From contig JAHABX010000024.1 in assembly GCA_018376135.1 (NCBI GenBank), positions 1-50,127 on the forward strand: a DNA stretch of 50,127 nt. Direction: 5' to 3'. Positions 1 to 7,703 of this stretch are shown one piece after another; position 1 is the first letter of the stretch, and each line of letters starts with the position of its first letter. Under the pieces are notes generated by a model. The model did no database searches, had not been told where the DNA came from, and saw only the letters and a program-made list of their open reading frames with translations. The position numbers and the translations under genes are program-made. This DNA is from Clostridiales bacterium. GTDB lineage: Bacteria > Bacillota > Clostridia > Lachnospirales > Lachnospiraceae.

Positions 1-10
1 GGAATTCGTT

Positions 11-27
11 GATTTACAATGTAAATC
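11..27. repeat. 17-bp perfect palindrome
   Basis: GATTTACA and TGTAAATC arms of 8 bp flank a single central A. The position, outside the terminator of the leftmost gene, suggests an operator-like site or part of a hairpin belonging to whatever lies left of the window. Nothing in the sequence decides between these. Confidence 0.5.
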
Positions 28-48
28 ACTGCTTCCTCATGTTTGGGC

Positions 49-106
49 GGGTCCCAAGGTTAAATGCCGTCTTGTGCAGGCACAACGGCATTTAACCTTG
101 GGACCC
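49..106. repeat. 22-bp perfect inverted repeat (large hairpin)
   Basis: Arms at 49-70 and 85-106 are perfectly complementary and begin GGGTCCCAAGG. The 14-nt loop contains TGTG and CACA, which can pair and extend the stem. No T-run follows on either side, so it is not a typical intrinsic terminator. It may be a mobile-element remnant, a cruciform-type protein binding site or an RNA processing structure. The word AAATGCC in the arm recurs in the divergent promoter region at 1295-1301. Confidence 0.7.
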
Positions 107-146
107 TGGTATCATATAATTTCTTTATATAGTAATTGAATGTGAA

Positions 147-190
147 AAAACGCGCCTATAGGACCGTTACATGTCTTATAGGCGTGTTTT
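147..190. terminator. bidirectional intrinsic terminator of the leftmost gene
   Basis: AAAACGCGCCTATA (147-160) pairs with TATAGGCGTGTTTT (177-190), with one G-T pair. Read on the minus strand it ends in a T-run directly after the stop codon of the Cys-less radical SAM-like gene. The flanking A-run and T-run let it work in both directions. Confidence 0.8.
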
Positions 191-1210
191 TCATGTTGAT
201 TCTTTTGAGCAGGCACTTGTCAGGATATCAATCAGGCTGTTTTGGAACAGATTATGATGTTTGCTTTCCAACTTTTTTTCCCAATCACACAAATTGCCGT
301 CTTTGTCAAAGTAAATTGAGCAGGCATCACCGGAAATAATCGCATCGATCAGGAAGCTGTCACCCTGAAGTTCGAAAACGACTGTCTGATAGGATTGCTC
401 TCTACGAGCTCGTTTTATTGCCTGGTAGACCGAGCAGCGTACCTCTCTGGGGCATGTTTCTTCTGGAAGCAATACTGTAAATGCAGGAGAGAACTGCTGG
501 GTACTGATGAACAGGTTTCCGCTTGTGATTGCCTGGACATCTTCTGGTCCGTATTGAAACCATATAGAATAAAGCAATCCCATTTTTCGAAGAGTGTCAA
601 AAAAACCATCCGCATTTTCATTGTAATGCACAATGAGCATTATATTATTGAGCTTGGTCACTTCATCCAGAAAAGCAGGAGTAAGATCCTCAGTCTCGCA
701 AAAGATACAAAATGCACTGTCAGAATGAGTTCTGGCAAGAGAGAGGGTCTCTGCTGAATGGTTCAGAAGAAAGAGCATCCATGTGAAAATACCGAGACTT
801 TCCCCCTCATAAATCAGAGCATCGTACTTTTCGTGATATTCTTCAAATGTCAGTTTATCTATTTGAAGTGAAAGAGCCCATGGGATATTGCAGTTTAATT
901 TTTCTTCGCTGCACCGAATACGTTTAGCGCCTTCCGTACAGCCGTTGTATCCAAGGTTCATGCCAAATGTATAGAGTCGTTCCACATCTGTATTCTTCAC
1001 TGTATTCCGGATCAGATCATAGTAAGCGCTGTTTTCGTTTTGAAGCATGGTTTGAATTATGGTAAAAAAGTTTGCCTCAAATTTCCCTGTCGAAAATTGC
1101 AGAGCCATGTCAACAAGGTTTCGAATACCACGCTCCGGATTGTCTTTAATATTTTTCAGCGTTTGTTTTACAACAATCTCTACCATCATTCCGGATAAGC
1201 TTTTTTCCAT
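191..1210 (-). CDS. radical SAM-like protein lacking the cluster cysteines (degenerate paralogue)
   Basis: This 339-residue protein is a paralogue of the radical SAM enzyme at 2248-3612. Both share an N-terminal helical region built on a KxIxDNPE-type start, then the signature CNIPWA. In the intact enzyme CNIPWA leads into DPTSACNLRCTGC; here the equivalent stretch (after NCNIPWALSLQID) goes straight to KLTFEEYHEKYDALIYEGE, so the CxxxCxxC motif is absent. It therefore should not bind a radical SAM [4Fe-4S] cluster. ATG at 1210 is chosen because AGGAAG sits 8 nt upstream; an earlier in-frame TTG at 1216 would be only 2 nt away. It is divergent from metK-like, rSAM and degV genes and ends on its own terminator. 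Role unknown; a regulatory or substrate-holding partner of the enzyme is an inference. Confidence 0.85.
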   Translation of the reverse strand: MEKSLSGMMVEIVVKQTLKNIKDNPERGIRNLVDMALQFSTGKFEANFFTIIQTMLQNENSAYYDLIRNTVKNTDVERLYTFGMNLGYNGCTEGAKRIRCSEEKLNCNIPWALSLQIDKLTFEEYHEKYDALIYEGESLGIFTWMLFLLNHSAETLSLARTHSDSAFCIFCETEDLTPAFLDEVTKLNNIMLIVHYNENADGFFDTLRKMGLLYSIWFQYGPEDVQAITSGNLFISTQQFSPAFTVLLPEETCPREVRCSVYQAIKRARREQSYQTVVFELQGDSFLIDAIISGDACSIYFDKDGNLCDWEKKLESKHHNLFQNSLIDILTSACSKEST

Positions 1211-1434
1211 TTGCAATACTTCCTTTCATAAGCGCATATCCCATCTATTTTTTCATTGAAATGATACTAAGAGAAATCGGCATTCACAAGGGACAAATGC
1301 CATCCCATGTCCCAAAAGGAAACAAAATCTATGGCATGTCATAATTTAAGACGTGAGCATTTTCGTGTCCAATGACTTTGACAGTCCACTTTTCTATAAT
1401 CAAGGCATAGTTCATAACAGAAAGGAGAAAAGCA
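1211..1434. promoter_or_regulatory. divergent promoter region with GGGACA/TGTCCC inverted repeat
   Basis: This 224-bp gap separates the Cys-less paralogue from the metK-like gene. GGGACA (1290-1295) and TGTCCC (1308-1313) form an inverted repeat with a 12-nt spacer, operator-like in size. TATAAT at 1395-1400 is a candidate -10 for the rightward operon; TTGACA at 1378-1383 is too close (11 bp) to be its -35, so the exact promoter is uncertain. AAAGGAGA at 1421-1428 is the RBS of the rightward gene. Confidence 0.5.
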
Positions 1435-2217
1435 ATGATTGAAAAAGTAAATCCTGGTCATCCGGATAAACTGGCAGACAGAATTGCCGGCGCTATTGTA
1501 GATTTGGCTTATACAAAAGAAAGTGAGCCTAAAATCGCAGTAGAAATACTGATTGGACATAAGCAGTGCCATGTGGTAATAGAGACATCCGTAAAACTGG
1601 AACAGGAACCAATCCTTGCCATTATTCATCGTATTGGCGGAGATTTGAGAGCGGATATTCTGATTGTACCGCAGGATATCCATCTGAACAAAAATCAAAA
1701 GGAGGGGCTGCGCTGTGGCGACAACGGCATATTCAAGGGTGTACCGTTAACGCGGGAACAAAAGCAGCTGTCTGAAATTGCCCGCAAAATCTATGAGAAA
1801 TATCCTTTTGATGGAAAGTATATCATGGATGGAGACAGATTGATCATCTGTCAAAGTCATGCTTCTACAGAAGAACTTGAAACAGAATATCCATATGCGG
1901 AAATCAATCCGCTGGGAGATTGGACAGGTGGTACCGAGGTAGATACCGGAGCAACCAATCGCAAGCTTGGCTCAGATATGGCGGATGCCGTTACCGGAGG
2001 CGGACTCCATGGAAAAGATCTGTCAAAGGCAGATGTATCTGTGAATATTTATGCTTTTCTGAAAGCGCAGCAGTTAGGCAGACCCGTTCAGCTTTGCTGT
2101 GCGATTGGTGATGAACAGATAGATGGTATTTCTTATCCGGATATCGTAGCAGAGGCAAGAAAATATGTTCAGTCTGTAGGCGGCTTTGAAAAGCTTGCCG
2201 AGTGGGGACTGTTCTGA
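1435..2217 (+). CDS. shortened S-adenosylmethionine synthetase-like protein
   Basis: At 260 residues this is about two thirds of canonical MetK (about 380-400). Family hallmarks remain in order: GHPDKLAD (residues 8-15) for the methionine/ATP site, CGDNG (94-98) matching the GDQG motif, INPLGDWTGG (157-166), TGATNRK (171-177) and GGGLHGKDLSKAD (188-200) matching GGGAFSGKD. The acidic, lysine and glycine-rich loop residues used for ATP and phosphate binding therefore look conserved, while connecting segments are lost. It probably makes or binds SAM. Lying 30 bp upstream of a radical SAM gene in the same operon, it may supply a dedicated SAM pool. The housekeeping metK is expected elsewhere. 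Activity cannot be judged from sequence alone. Confidence 0.85.
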   Translation: MIEKVNPGHPDKLADRIAGAIVDLAYTKESEPKIAVEILIGHKQCHVVIETSVKLEQEPILAIIHRIGGDLRADILIVPQDIHLNKNQKEGLRCGDNGIFKGVPLTREQKQLSEIARKIYEKYPFDGKYIMDGDRLIICQSHASTEELETEYPYAEINPLGDWTGGTEVDTGATNRKLGSDMADAVTGGGLHGKDLSKADVSVNIYAFLKAQQLGRPVQLCCAIGDEQIDGISYPDIVAEARKYVQSVGGFEKLAEWGLF

Positions 2218-2247
2218 TTTCGGAATATTACAGAGGAGAAATAAATT

Positions 2248-3612
2248 ATGAGCAAATCTATTAAAGACAGCATGCAGAATTTTGCAGTCAGTCAGGCACT
2301 GAAGTACATCGAGGATAACCCGGAGGAAAACATTCCCAAACTGATGGCTTTGGTGGATAAATTTACCCCTGAAAACTGGTACAGCAGCCAGCGGGATGCC
2401 ATTCGCAGTGCTATCGATGAAAAGAGCAACTGGTATGAACTGATGCTGAAGGTCTATGATCTGGATGTGGGTGCCCGCAGAGCCTTTTTCCAGAATTTTC
2501 TGTTCAATGCCAGCCTGAAAGGGGGCGCGGTTCAGCATGAGAGCAGAGAAAGAGAAGGCTGCAATATTCCATGGGCGATTCTTTTGGATCCTACATCTGC
2601 CTGCAATCTGCGCTGTACCGGATGCTGGGCGGCGGAATACGGACACAAACTCAATCTGAGTCTGGAAACCATTGATTCGATTATCCGTCAGGGTAAGAAG
2701 CTGGGTACCTATATGTATATCTACACCGGCGGTGAACCTCTGGTGAGGAAGAAAGATCTGATCAAAATTTGCGAAATGCATCCCGACTGTGAGTTCCTGT
2801 CCTTTACCAACGGTACCTTGATCGACGAAGAATTCTGTCGGGAAATGCTGCGGGTCAAGAATTTTGTTCCTGCCCTCAGTCTGGAGGGTTTTGAGGCAGC
2901 TAACGATGGCCGCCGCGGAGAGGGTGTTTACCAGAAGGTTAAGAACGCTATGGCTCTGATGAAGAAGCATAAGCTGCCGTTCGGTATTTCCACCTGCTAC
3001 ACCAGCCGCAATGTGGACGATGTAAGCAGTGAGAAATATTTCGATGATATTATCGACTGTGGTGCGCTTTTTGTGTGGTTTTTCCACTATATGCCGGTTG
3101 GTAATGACGCGGCAGTGGAACTGCTTCCCACCCCTGAGCAGCGGGAGATGATGTATCACCGTATCCGTGAATTCCGAAAAACCAAGGCGATCTTCTCCAT
3201 GGATTTCCAGAATGACGCCGAATATGTGGGCGGCTGTATTGCCGGCGGACGTAATTACCTGCACATCAATGCCAAGGGGGATGTGGAGCCTTGTGTCTTT
3301 ATCCATTACTCCAATGCCAACATCCATGATGTTTCCCTGCTGGATGCGCTCAAGAGTCCGATCTTCATGGCCTACCATGATAATCAGCCTTTCAATGAGA
3401 ATATGCTGAGACCTTGTCCGATGCTGGAAAATCCCGAATATCTGCGGAAGATGGTAAAGCAGACCCACGCGGTTAACACCGACTATCAGAGTCCTGAAAG
3501 CGCAGATCACCTGTGTGATAAGACCTCCGTTTATGCGGAAAACTGGAAACCTGCCGCTGATAAGCTGTGGAGCTGCTCCGGGCATTGTGCCGGCTGCAGG
3601 CAGGGGGAATGA
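2248..3612 (+). CDS. radical SAM enzyme with SPASM/twitch-like C-terminus
   Basis: The 454-residue protein carries the radical SAM motif C119-x3-C123-x2-C126 after the CNIPWA segment, and a TGGEPL SAM-binding motif. Further on come GCIAGGRNYLHIN and VEPCVFIHY, typical of SPASM/twitch auxiliary-cluster regions, and an unusual C-terminal C443-x3-C447-x2-C450 that could hold another cluster. A helical region of about 100 residues precedes the barrel and is shared with the Cys-less paralogue at 191-1210. The start is supported by GAGGAGA upstream. The gene is 30 bp after the metK-like gene and 3 bp before degV, so the three form an operon. The substrate is unknown; the DegV neighbour hints at a lipid or acyl group. 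Confidence 0.9.
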   Translation: MSKSIKDSMQNFAVSQALKYIEDNPEENIPKLMALVDKFTPENWYSSQRDAIRSAIDEKSNWYELMLKVYDLDVGARRAFFQNFLFNASLKGGAVQHESREREGCNIPWAILLDPTSACNLRCTGCWAAEYGHKLNLSLETIDSIIRQGKKLGTYMYIYTGGEPLVRKKDLIKICEMHPDCEFLSFTNGTLIDEEFCREMLRVKNFVPALSLEGFEAANDGRRGEGVYQKVKNAMALMKKHKLPFGISTCYTSRNVDDVSSEKYFDDIIDCGALFVWFFHYMPVGNDAAVELLPTPEQREMMYHRIREFRKTKAIFSMDFQNDAEYVGGCIAGGRNYLHINAKGDVEPCVFIHYSNANIHDVSLLDALKSPIFMAYHDNQPFNENMLRPCPMLENPEYLRKMVKQTHAVNTDYQSPESADHLCDKTSVYAENWKPAADKLWSCSGHCAGCRQGE

Positions 3613-3615
3613 GCC

Positions 3616-4488
3616 ATGGCAGCTTATCAAATATTTACAGATGCAACTGCCGATTACAATTCCGGTATGATGGAGGGACTTCCGCCCGTATCGGTTGTAC
3701 CCATGCAGGTAGAGATTGACGGAATGGAATATACCTATGGACCCGGTGGAACAATTACAGTGGAAGAATTCTATCAATTACAACGCAGCGGAAAGTTTTC
3801 CACTACATCTCAGATCAATCCGACAATCTACTTCGAGCATTTTGAACCATGTCTGCGTGAGGGTAAAGACATTCTCTATCTCTGTTTCTCTTCCGGAATG
3901 TCAGGAACGATCCAGTCTGCCGGTTTGTGTATGGAGGAGCTGCGGCAGGTGTATCCGAAACAGAAGATTATTTGTGTCGATACGCTGTGTGCATCCGTTG
4001 GTGAAGGATTTCTTGTGCGAGAGGCGGTCAGGAAGCAGGCGGAGGGTCTGACTATAGACGAATTGGCTGACTGGGTCATAAAGCATCGTCTGCAAATCTG
4101 TCATTGGTTTACTGTAGATACATTTGATCATCTTCGGCACGGCGGGCGTGTTTCCCCCGCTGCTGCTATGATGGGAACAGTATTACAGATTAAGCCTCTG
4201 ATCCATGTGGATGAGCAAGGGTGCCTGCAGGTGGTGGGAAAGCCCCGCGGAAGGAAAAAAGCCATAGCTGTACAATGTTCTAAAATGGAAGTGGGATGGC
4301 AGCCGGATATGGGTGATCTTGTGGTGATCGGTCACGGGAACAATCCTCAGGCTGCGGAGCAGATACGCAAGGAAATTGCAGTGAGATTTCCGGAGGCGGA
4401 TATCCAGATTGCAGATATCGGTCCTGTTATCGGGGCGCATACCGGTCCTGATATGCTTGCCTTGATTTATTGGGGGAATAATCGGTAA
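3616..4488 (+). CDS. DegV family fatty-acid-binding protein
   Basis: This 290-residue protein has the DegV pattern: an N-terminal TDATADY strand-loop, TSQINP near residue 55, the FSSGMSGT loop, a VDT motif, and the FDHLRHGGRVSPAAA segment. DegV/FakB proteins bind a fatty acid, and the FakB members present it to the kinase FakA for phosphorylation. No FakA-like kinase lies in the window. The start codon follows the radical SAM stop by 3 nt, so the two are almost certainly co-translated. A lipid substrate link for the operon is therefore an inference from context. Confidence 0.92.
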   Translation: MAAYQIFTDATADYNSGMMEGLPPVSVVPMQVEIDGMEYTYGPGGTITVEEFYQLQRSGKFSTTSQINPTIYFEHFEPCLREGKDILYLCFSSGMSGTIQSAGLCMEELRQVYPKQKIICVDTLCASVGEGFLVREAVRKQAEGLTIDELADWVIKHRLQICHWFTVDTFDHLRHGGRVSPAAAMMGTVLQIKPLIHVDEQGCLQVVGKPRGRKKAIAVQCSKMEVGWQPDMGDLVVIGHGNNPQAAEQIRKEIAVRFPEADIQIADIGPVIGAHTGPDMLALIYWGNNR

Positions 4489-4585
4489 CAGAAAAATGTA
4501 TTTTATAAATCAAGGTGTGCAATTATTATAAATAATCGGTTATCTATGAACAAAGATGCATATTATTTATGTATGGAAAAGCCGC

Positions 4586-4618
4586 AAAAAGCCACAGACT
4601 TCGAGTTTGTGGCTTTTT
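4586..4618. terminator. intrinsic terminator after degV
   Basis: AAAAAGCCACAGACT pairs with AGTTTGTGGCTTTTT around a TCG loop, with one G-T pair, and ends in a T-run. The A-run on the left makes it potentially bidirectional. It closes the metK-like/rSAM/degV operon, although 97 bp of AT-rich DNA separates it from the degV stop. Confidence 0.85.
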
Positions 4619-4629
4619 CGTTATAAAAA

Positions 4630-4656
4630 TGTGGTATACTTATAACATGATACCAC
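4630..4656 (+). promoter_or_regulatory. extended -10 promoter overlapped by 7-bp inverted repeat
   Basis: TGTGGTATACT (4630-4640) is an extended -10 element with a poor -35, placed 33 bp before the YdcF-like start. GTGGTAT (4631-4637) and ATACCAC (4650-4656) form a perfect inverted repeat covering the -10, which would suit a repressor site. Confidence 0.55.
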
Positions 4657-4672
4657 GGATTGGAGTAAAGGA

Positions 4673-5134
4673 ATGAACAATACAGAGAAAGCAGAACTGA
4701 TCAATCTATTGGGAGATTTTTGCGGTAGGAGAGATATTCCGGATCTGACTCAAAAGAGCCTGGAAAATGTATATGGCATAAAAAAGGCAGATGTATTTGT
4801 GCTGTTTGGCGGGAGTATCCTGGCGGGCGGCGATGTACTTGCGGAAGCCATAAAAGAGCAGATTGCCCATACGTATATCATTGTTGGAGGTGCAGGGCAT
4901 ACAACGGATACACTGCGTAGGGTTGTCAGACAGAAATTTGCAGATATGGAGACAGAGAATCTGTCGGAAGCAGAAATATTCAACCGGTATATCCGGAACG
5001 TGTATGGACCTCAGGGGAAAAATTTTCTCAGCCATGTGGATATTCCTGAGGAAGTGGAGCAGGCTTTCGAGAAATTAAAACTGGCATTTGCAGACCGTGT
5101 CAGAGAAGCGAATCCATTATATGCTTCAAAGTGA
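4673..5134 (+). CDS. YdcF/DUF218-like protein with internal deletion
   Basis: The 153-residue product aligns by eye with both ends of the YdcF family (about 250-266 residues). Residues 1-105 match the N-terminal half: a first-strand ADVFVLFGGSIL, then IIVGGAGHTTDTLR and SEAEIFNRYIRN. The sequence then jumps to the family's C-terminal block, YGPQGKNFLSHVDIPEEV. The middle of roughly 100 residues, which in relatives carries the S/TNCGEN motif, is missing while the frame is kept. The junction lies near tatgga at about 5000. It may be non-functional or a reduced single-domain form. It is followed at once by the lipoprotein gene. Confidence 0.75.
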   Translation: MNNTEKAELINLLGDFCGRRDIPDLTQKSLENVYGIKKADVFVLFGGSILAGGDVLAEAIKEQIAHTYIIVGGAGHTTDTLRRVVRQKFADMETENLSEAEIFNRYIRNVYGPQGKNFLSHVDIPEEVEQAFEKLKLAFADRVREANPLYASK

Positions 5135-5158
5135 CAGATGACGGAGAGGGAATGGATT

Positions 5159-5785
5159 ATGAGAAAGATAATAGCAGTAGTTTTAGCCGTGACAGGTATG
5201 CTTTCTTTGACTGCCTGTGGTGATATGACAGATGATAATAAATCAGCAGAAAACAGGGCGGAGGATGCCTATTCTTCTTTCCTGTCAGGAGACAGGACTC
5301 TGCTGAACAGTGCGCAGACGGAAACGTGGTGGATACCTGATTTTCATGATGAAAGTATGATATATGAATATGCATATCTGGATCTGAACGGGGATGGCAT
5401 TGAGGAACTGCTTATTCAGCTGGAAGAGATGCCTGGTGGCTATAACGGTGTATTTCATTTTGCAGATGATCAGCTGTTTTGCTGGAATAGTGATGCTGTG
5501 GAGATGAACTGCCGGGATTACCCGCTTCATGATGGCACAATGGTAAGACAGTACAATTATAGTGGCAGTTGTTCTTATACGATCTTCCGGTATCTGGAAA
5601 ATGGAGAAACGGAGGATGCTACCAGTTTGCTTGTCCGAGAGGAGGCAATGTCTGAAGACGATTCAGAAACATATCCTTATTATGAAATAGATGGGAAAGA
5701 AGTGGATCAGGTGGTGTTTGAGGAGCAGCTGCAGGCTTTGGTGACAGACCGGATGCTGGAGCGTTCTGCCTGGAAGACACTGTAA
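5159..5785 (+). CDS. putative lipoprotein with DxNGDG motif
   Basis: The 208-residue protein begins with a lipoprotein signal peptide ending in LTAC, with Cys20 as the lipidated residue. ATG 5159 is chosen because GGAGAGG lies 9 nt upstream; an in-frame ATG at 5138 has no RBS and would spoil the signal peptide. The mature part is acidic and contains YLDLNGDGIEELLIQLE, a calcium-binding-like DxNxDG loop often found in extracellular proteins that monitor or bind surface ligands. I recognise no named family. It is 24 bp after the YdcF-like gene and may be co-transcribed. Confidence 0.8.
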   Translation: MRKIIAVVLAVTGMLSLTACGDMTDDNKSAENRAEDAYSSFLSGDRTLLNSAQTETWWIPDFHDESMIYEYAYLDLNGDGIEELLIQLEEMPGGYNGVFHFADDQLFCWNSDAVEMNCRDYPLHDGTMVRQYNYSGSCSYTIFRYLENGETEDATSLLVREEAMSEDDSETYPYYEIDGKEVDQVVFEEQLQALVTDRMLERSAWKTL

Positions 5786-5867
5786 TATGCGAAAAGCAGG
5801 ATTTACGGAGGTGAATCTTTTAGAAATTAGATACTCTTATGATTCCATTGAAGCTGAGGAGGTATAA

Positions 5868-6164
5868 ATGAAGAAAAAAGTAAAAATCATGGCGGCGCTG
5901 GTGCTTGGATTTGCTGTCGCAATGATATGGATGAGTGTTGCGATCTATTTTGGTTACACGGATGCATATAACACAGGTATAGAGGCACTTACCGTAAAAA
6001 TACTTGGAATACCTGTCTATGAGCTGACAAAATCCGGTACAGAGTATGTCGGAAAATCCACAGGGATTTATATGGGGTTCGTGTGTGGTATTTGTATGCT
6101 TCTTAGTGTTGTGACTGAAGAACTTATTCACAGAGCAAGCATTTTTACAAAGCGCAATACATAG
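5868..6164 (+). CDS. small membrane protein, two transmembrane segments
   Basis: The 98-residue protein has hydrophobic segments at about residues 9-30 and 65-85, joined by a polar loop containing YGNTGIEAL-like residues, with basic ends. GAGGAGG lies 8 nt before the ATG, a strong RBS that supports a real gene. No family is recognised. It is followed by a terminator 70 bp on. Confidence 0.65.
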   Translation: MKKKVKIMAALVLGFAVAMIWMSVAIYFGYTDAYNTGIEALTVKILGIPVYELTKSGTEYVGKSTGIYMGFVCGICMLLSVVTEELIHRASIFTKRNT

Positions 6165-6233
6165 GTATCAAAAAATGGTTTTTATGAAATAGAAAGCTAC
6201 AATGACAGTCCCATGGACTTTGTCTACAGTCTG

Positions 6234-6265
6234 ACAGGTGTCTCTTTTGAGACACCTGTATTTTT
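6234..6265 (+). terminator. intrinsic terminator
   Basis: ACAGGTGTCTC (6234-6244) pairs perfectly with GAGACACCTGT (6249-6259) around TTTT, followed by ATTTTTG. It ends the small membrane protein transcript. Confidence 0.85.
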
Positions 6266-6381
6266 GTGCATATATGTGATGGAATACGGTTATTCTGGAT
6301 AATACCGGCTGTTCTTTTGTGCGCAGGCTTTTTTATCCGGCATAAGAAAAGCGGTATGAAAAAGCTGAAAAGGAGCAAAGG

Positions 6382-7050
6382 ATGTTAGTGAGGGTGTATG
6401 ACTTTCTGTGCAGTATATGGCAGTATACAGCAAGAGAGAATGACAGACATTTCAGAGGAAACTGCGATTTTTCCGGGTGGTCATCTCAGGAGGAAGCAGG
6501 ATTTACGGAAGCGCAGGGAAATAAATATCAGCCTGCATCGGATCGGCTTGTGAATGTACTCCGGCATTTTCCGATCAATGCGCAGGATCGTATTCTGGAT
6601 ATCGGATGCGGAAAAGGAAAGGCGATGTATCTTATGAGCCGGCTGCCATTCGGAGTGATCAGGGGGTATGATATATCGGACAGTCTGGTGGAGATTGCCA
6701 ATGAAAATTTTCATGCCCTGGATCTGGAACAGTGTGAGGCAGTTGTGGGAGACGCGCTGGACTTCAATGAGTATGACCAGTTTAATTATTTTTTTATGTT
6801 CAATCCCTTTCCACAGAAAATTTTCGGGGTGGTGATGAAAAATCTTATGGAAAGTTTGAAAAGATATCCCCGTAAGTGTGTGCTTATATATCTGAATCCG
6901 GTTTACCATGAATATATTGTAGCACAGACTCCGTTTCATCTGGTTTATAAGAAAAAATCTTTATTGCACTGGTATGATTTCTTTTGCTATCAGTATGAAG
7001 GAGAAAACAGTAATTATTATTATTTGGGAAAGGATTTACAGAATGCATGA
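6382..7050 (+). CDS. class I SAM-dependent methyltransferase
   Basis: The 222-residue protein has the glycine-rich motif I RILDIGCGKGKAM (residues 70-82), an acidic end of strand 2 (GYDIS) and a motif resembling NPFP in strand 4. This is the fold of small-molecule or protein methyltransferases; the long aromatic-rich C-terminus (HWYDFFCYQYEGENSNYYYLG) is unusual and does not tell the substrate. An AAAAGGAG element precedes the start. The last 8 nt overlap the rubrerythrin start, so the two are translationally coupled. Confidence 0.8.
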   Translation: MLVRVYDFLCSIWQYTARENDRHFRGNCDFSGWSSQEEAGFTEAQGNKYQPASDRLVNVLRHFPINAQDRILDIGCGKGKAMYLMSRLPFGVIRGYDISDSLVEIANENFHALDLEQCEAVVGDALDFNEYDQFNYFFMFNPFPQKIFGVVMKNLMESLKRYPRKCVLIYLNPVYHEYIVAQTPFHLVYKKKSLLHWYDFFCYQYEGENSNYYYLGKDLQNA

Positions 7051-7585
7051 ATTAAAGGGAAGTAAAACAGAAAAGAATCTTCTGGCAGCGTTTGCCGGGG
7101 AATCGCAGGCGGCAAATAAGTACGGATTTTTTGCAGACAAAGCAAGGAAGGATGGCTACATGCAGATCGCCGATATCTTCGAGGAGACTGCATCAAATGA
7201 AAAAGAACATGCAAAGATATGGTATAAGCTGCTCAACGGAGGTTCTGTGGGTACTACGGCAGAGAATCTGGTGGAGGCTGCCAATGGAGAGAATTATGAG
7301 TGGACGGATATGTATGCCGGCTTTGCAAAGGACGCAGAGGAGGAGGGATTTGACGAGATCGCATACCTGTTTGAGGCTGTGGCAAAGATCGAAAAGGAGC
7401 ATGAGGAGAGGTATCGTAAGCTGATTGCCAATATGGAAGGCGGTCTGGTATTTTCCAGAGAGGGTGATGTGATCTGGCTGTGCTCCAACTGCGGGCATAT
7501 TCATATAGGAAAAAAGGCGCCGGAGATGTGCCCGGTATGTGCGCATCCGAAGAGCTATTTTCAGATCAAAGCGGAGAATTATTAA
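7043..7585 (+). CDS. rubrerythrin
   Basis: This 180-residue protein has the ferritin-like di-iron domain (Glu20 in FAGESQA, then NEKEH and IEKEHEER helices) followed by a rubredoxin-like domain with CSNC and CPVC pairs. Rubrerythrins reduce hydrogen peroxide in anaerobes using electrons passed through the rubredoxin iron. ATG 7043 is chosen: the family starts at this residue and GGAAAGGA sits 9 nt upstream; upstream in-frame codons belong to the overlapping methyltransferase. The start overlaps the methyltransferase stop (ATGCATGA). Confidence 0.95.
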   Translation: MHELKGSKTEKNLLAAFAGESQAANKYGFFADKARKDGYMQIADIFEETASNEKEHAKIWYKLLNGGSVGTTAENLVEAANGENYEWTDMYAGFAKDAEEEGFDEIAYLFEAVAKIEKEHEERYRKLIANMEGGLVFSREGDVIWLCSNCGHIHIGKKAPEMCPVCAHPKSYFQIKAENY

Positions 7586-7615
7586 GCATATTGATAATAA
7601 GTCAGTCAGGCTTTT

Positions 7616-7645
7616 CCTCCCGGCATTGTGACCGGGAGGTTTTTT
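7616..7645 (+). terminator. intrinsic terminator of rubrerythrin
   Basis: CCTCCCGG (7616-7623) pairs with CCGGGAGG (7632-7639), followed by TTTTTT. The T-run abuts the next promoter element. Confidence 0.9.
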
Positions 7646-7655
7646 GTGATATACT
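7645..7655 (+). promoter_or_regulatory. extended -10 promoter of the 66-residue membrane protein
   Basis: TGTGATATACT begins at the last T of the preceding terminator. No good -35 is visible at the expected place, typical for an extended -10 promoter. The same element recurs at 17918, with close variants at four other places. Confidence 0.55.
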
Positions 7656-7703
7656 ACATTTATACCCTTGTACACTGAGGGTAAAATGAATGGAGGATAC
7701 AAG

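Noticed and set aside
49..106. tRNA or other structured RNA gene
   Set aside because: A single long hairpin with no cloverleaf or conserved tRNA bases.
136..339. Short plus-strand ORF at the left edge
   Set aside because: It overlaps the terminator and the 3' end of the minus-strand gene, has no RBS and no family.
2074..3777. 567-codon antisense ORF on the minus strand
   Set aside because: It lies opposite the metK-like end, the radical SAM gene and degV; its residues show no family, and the plus-strand genes have clear motifs and RBSs.
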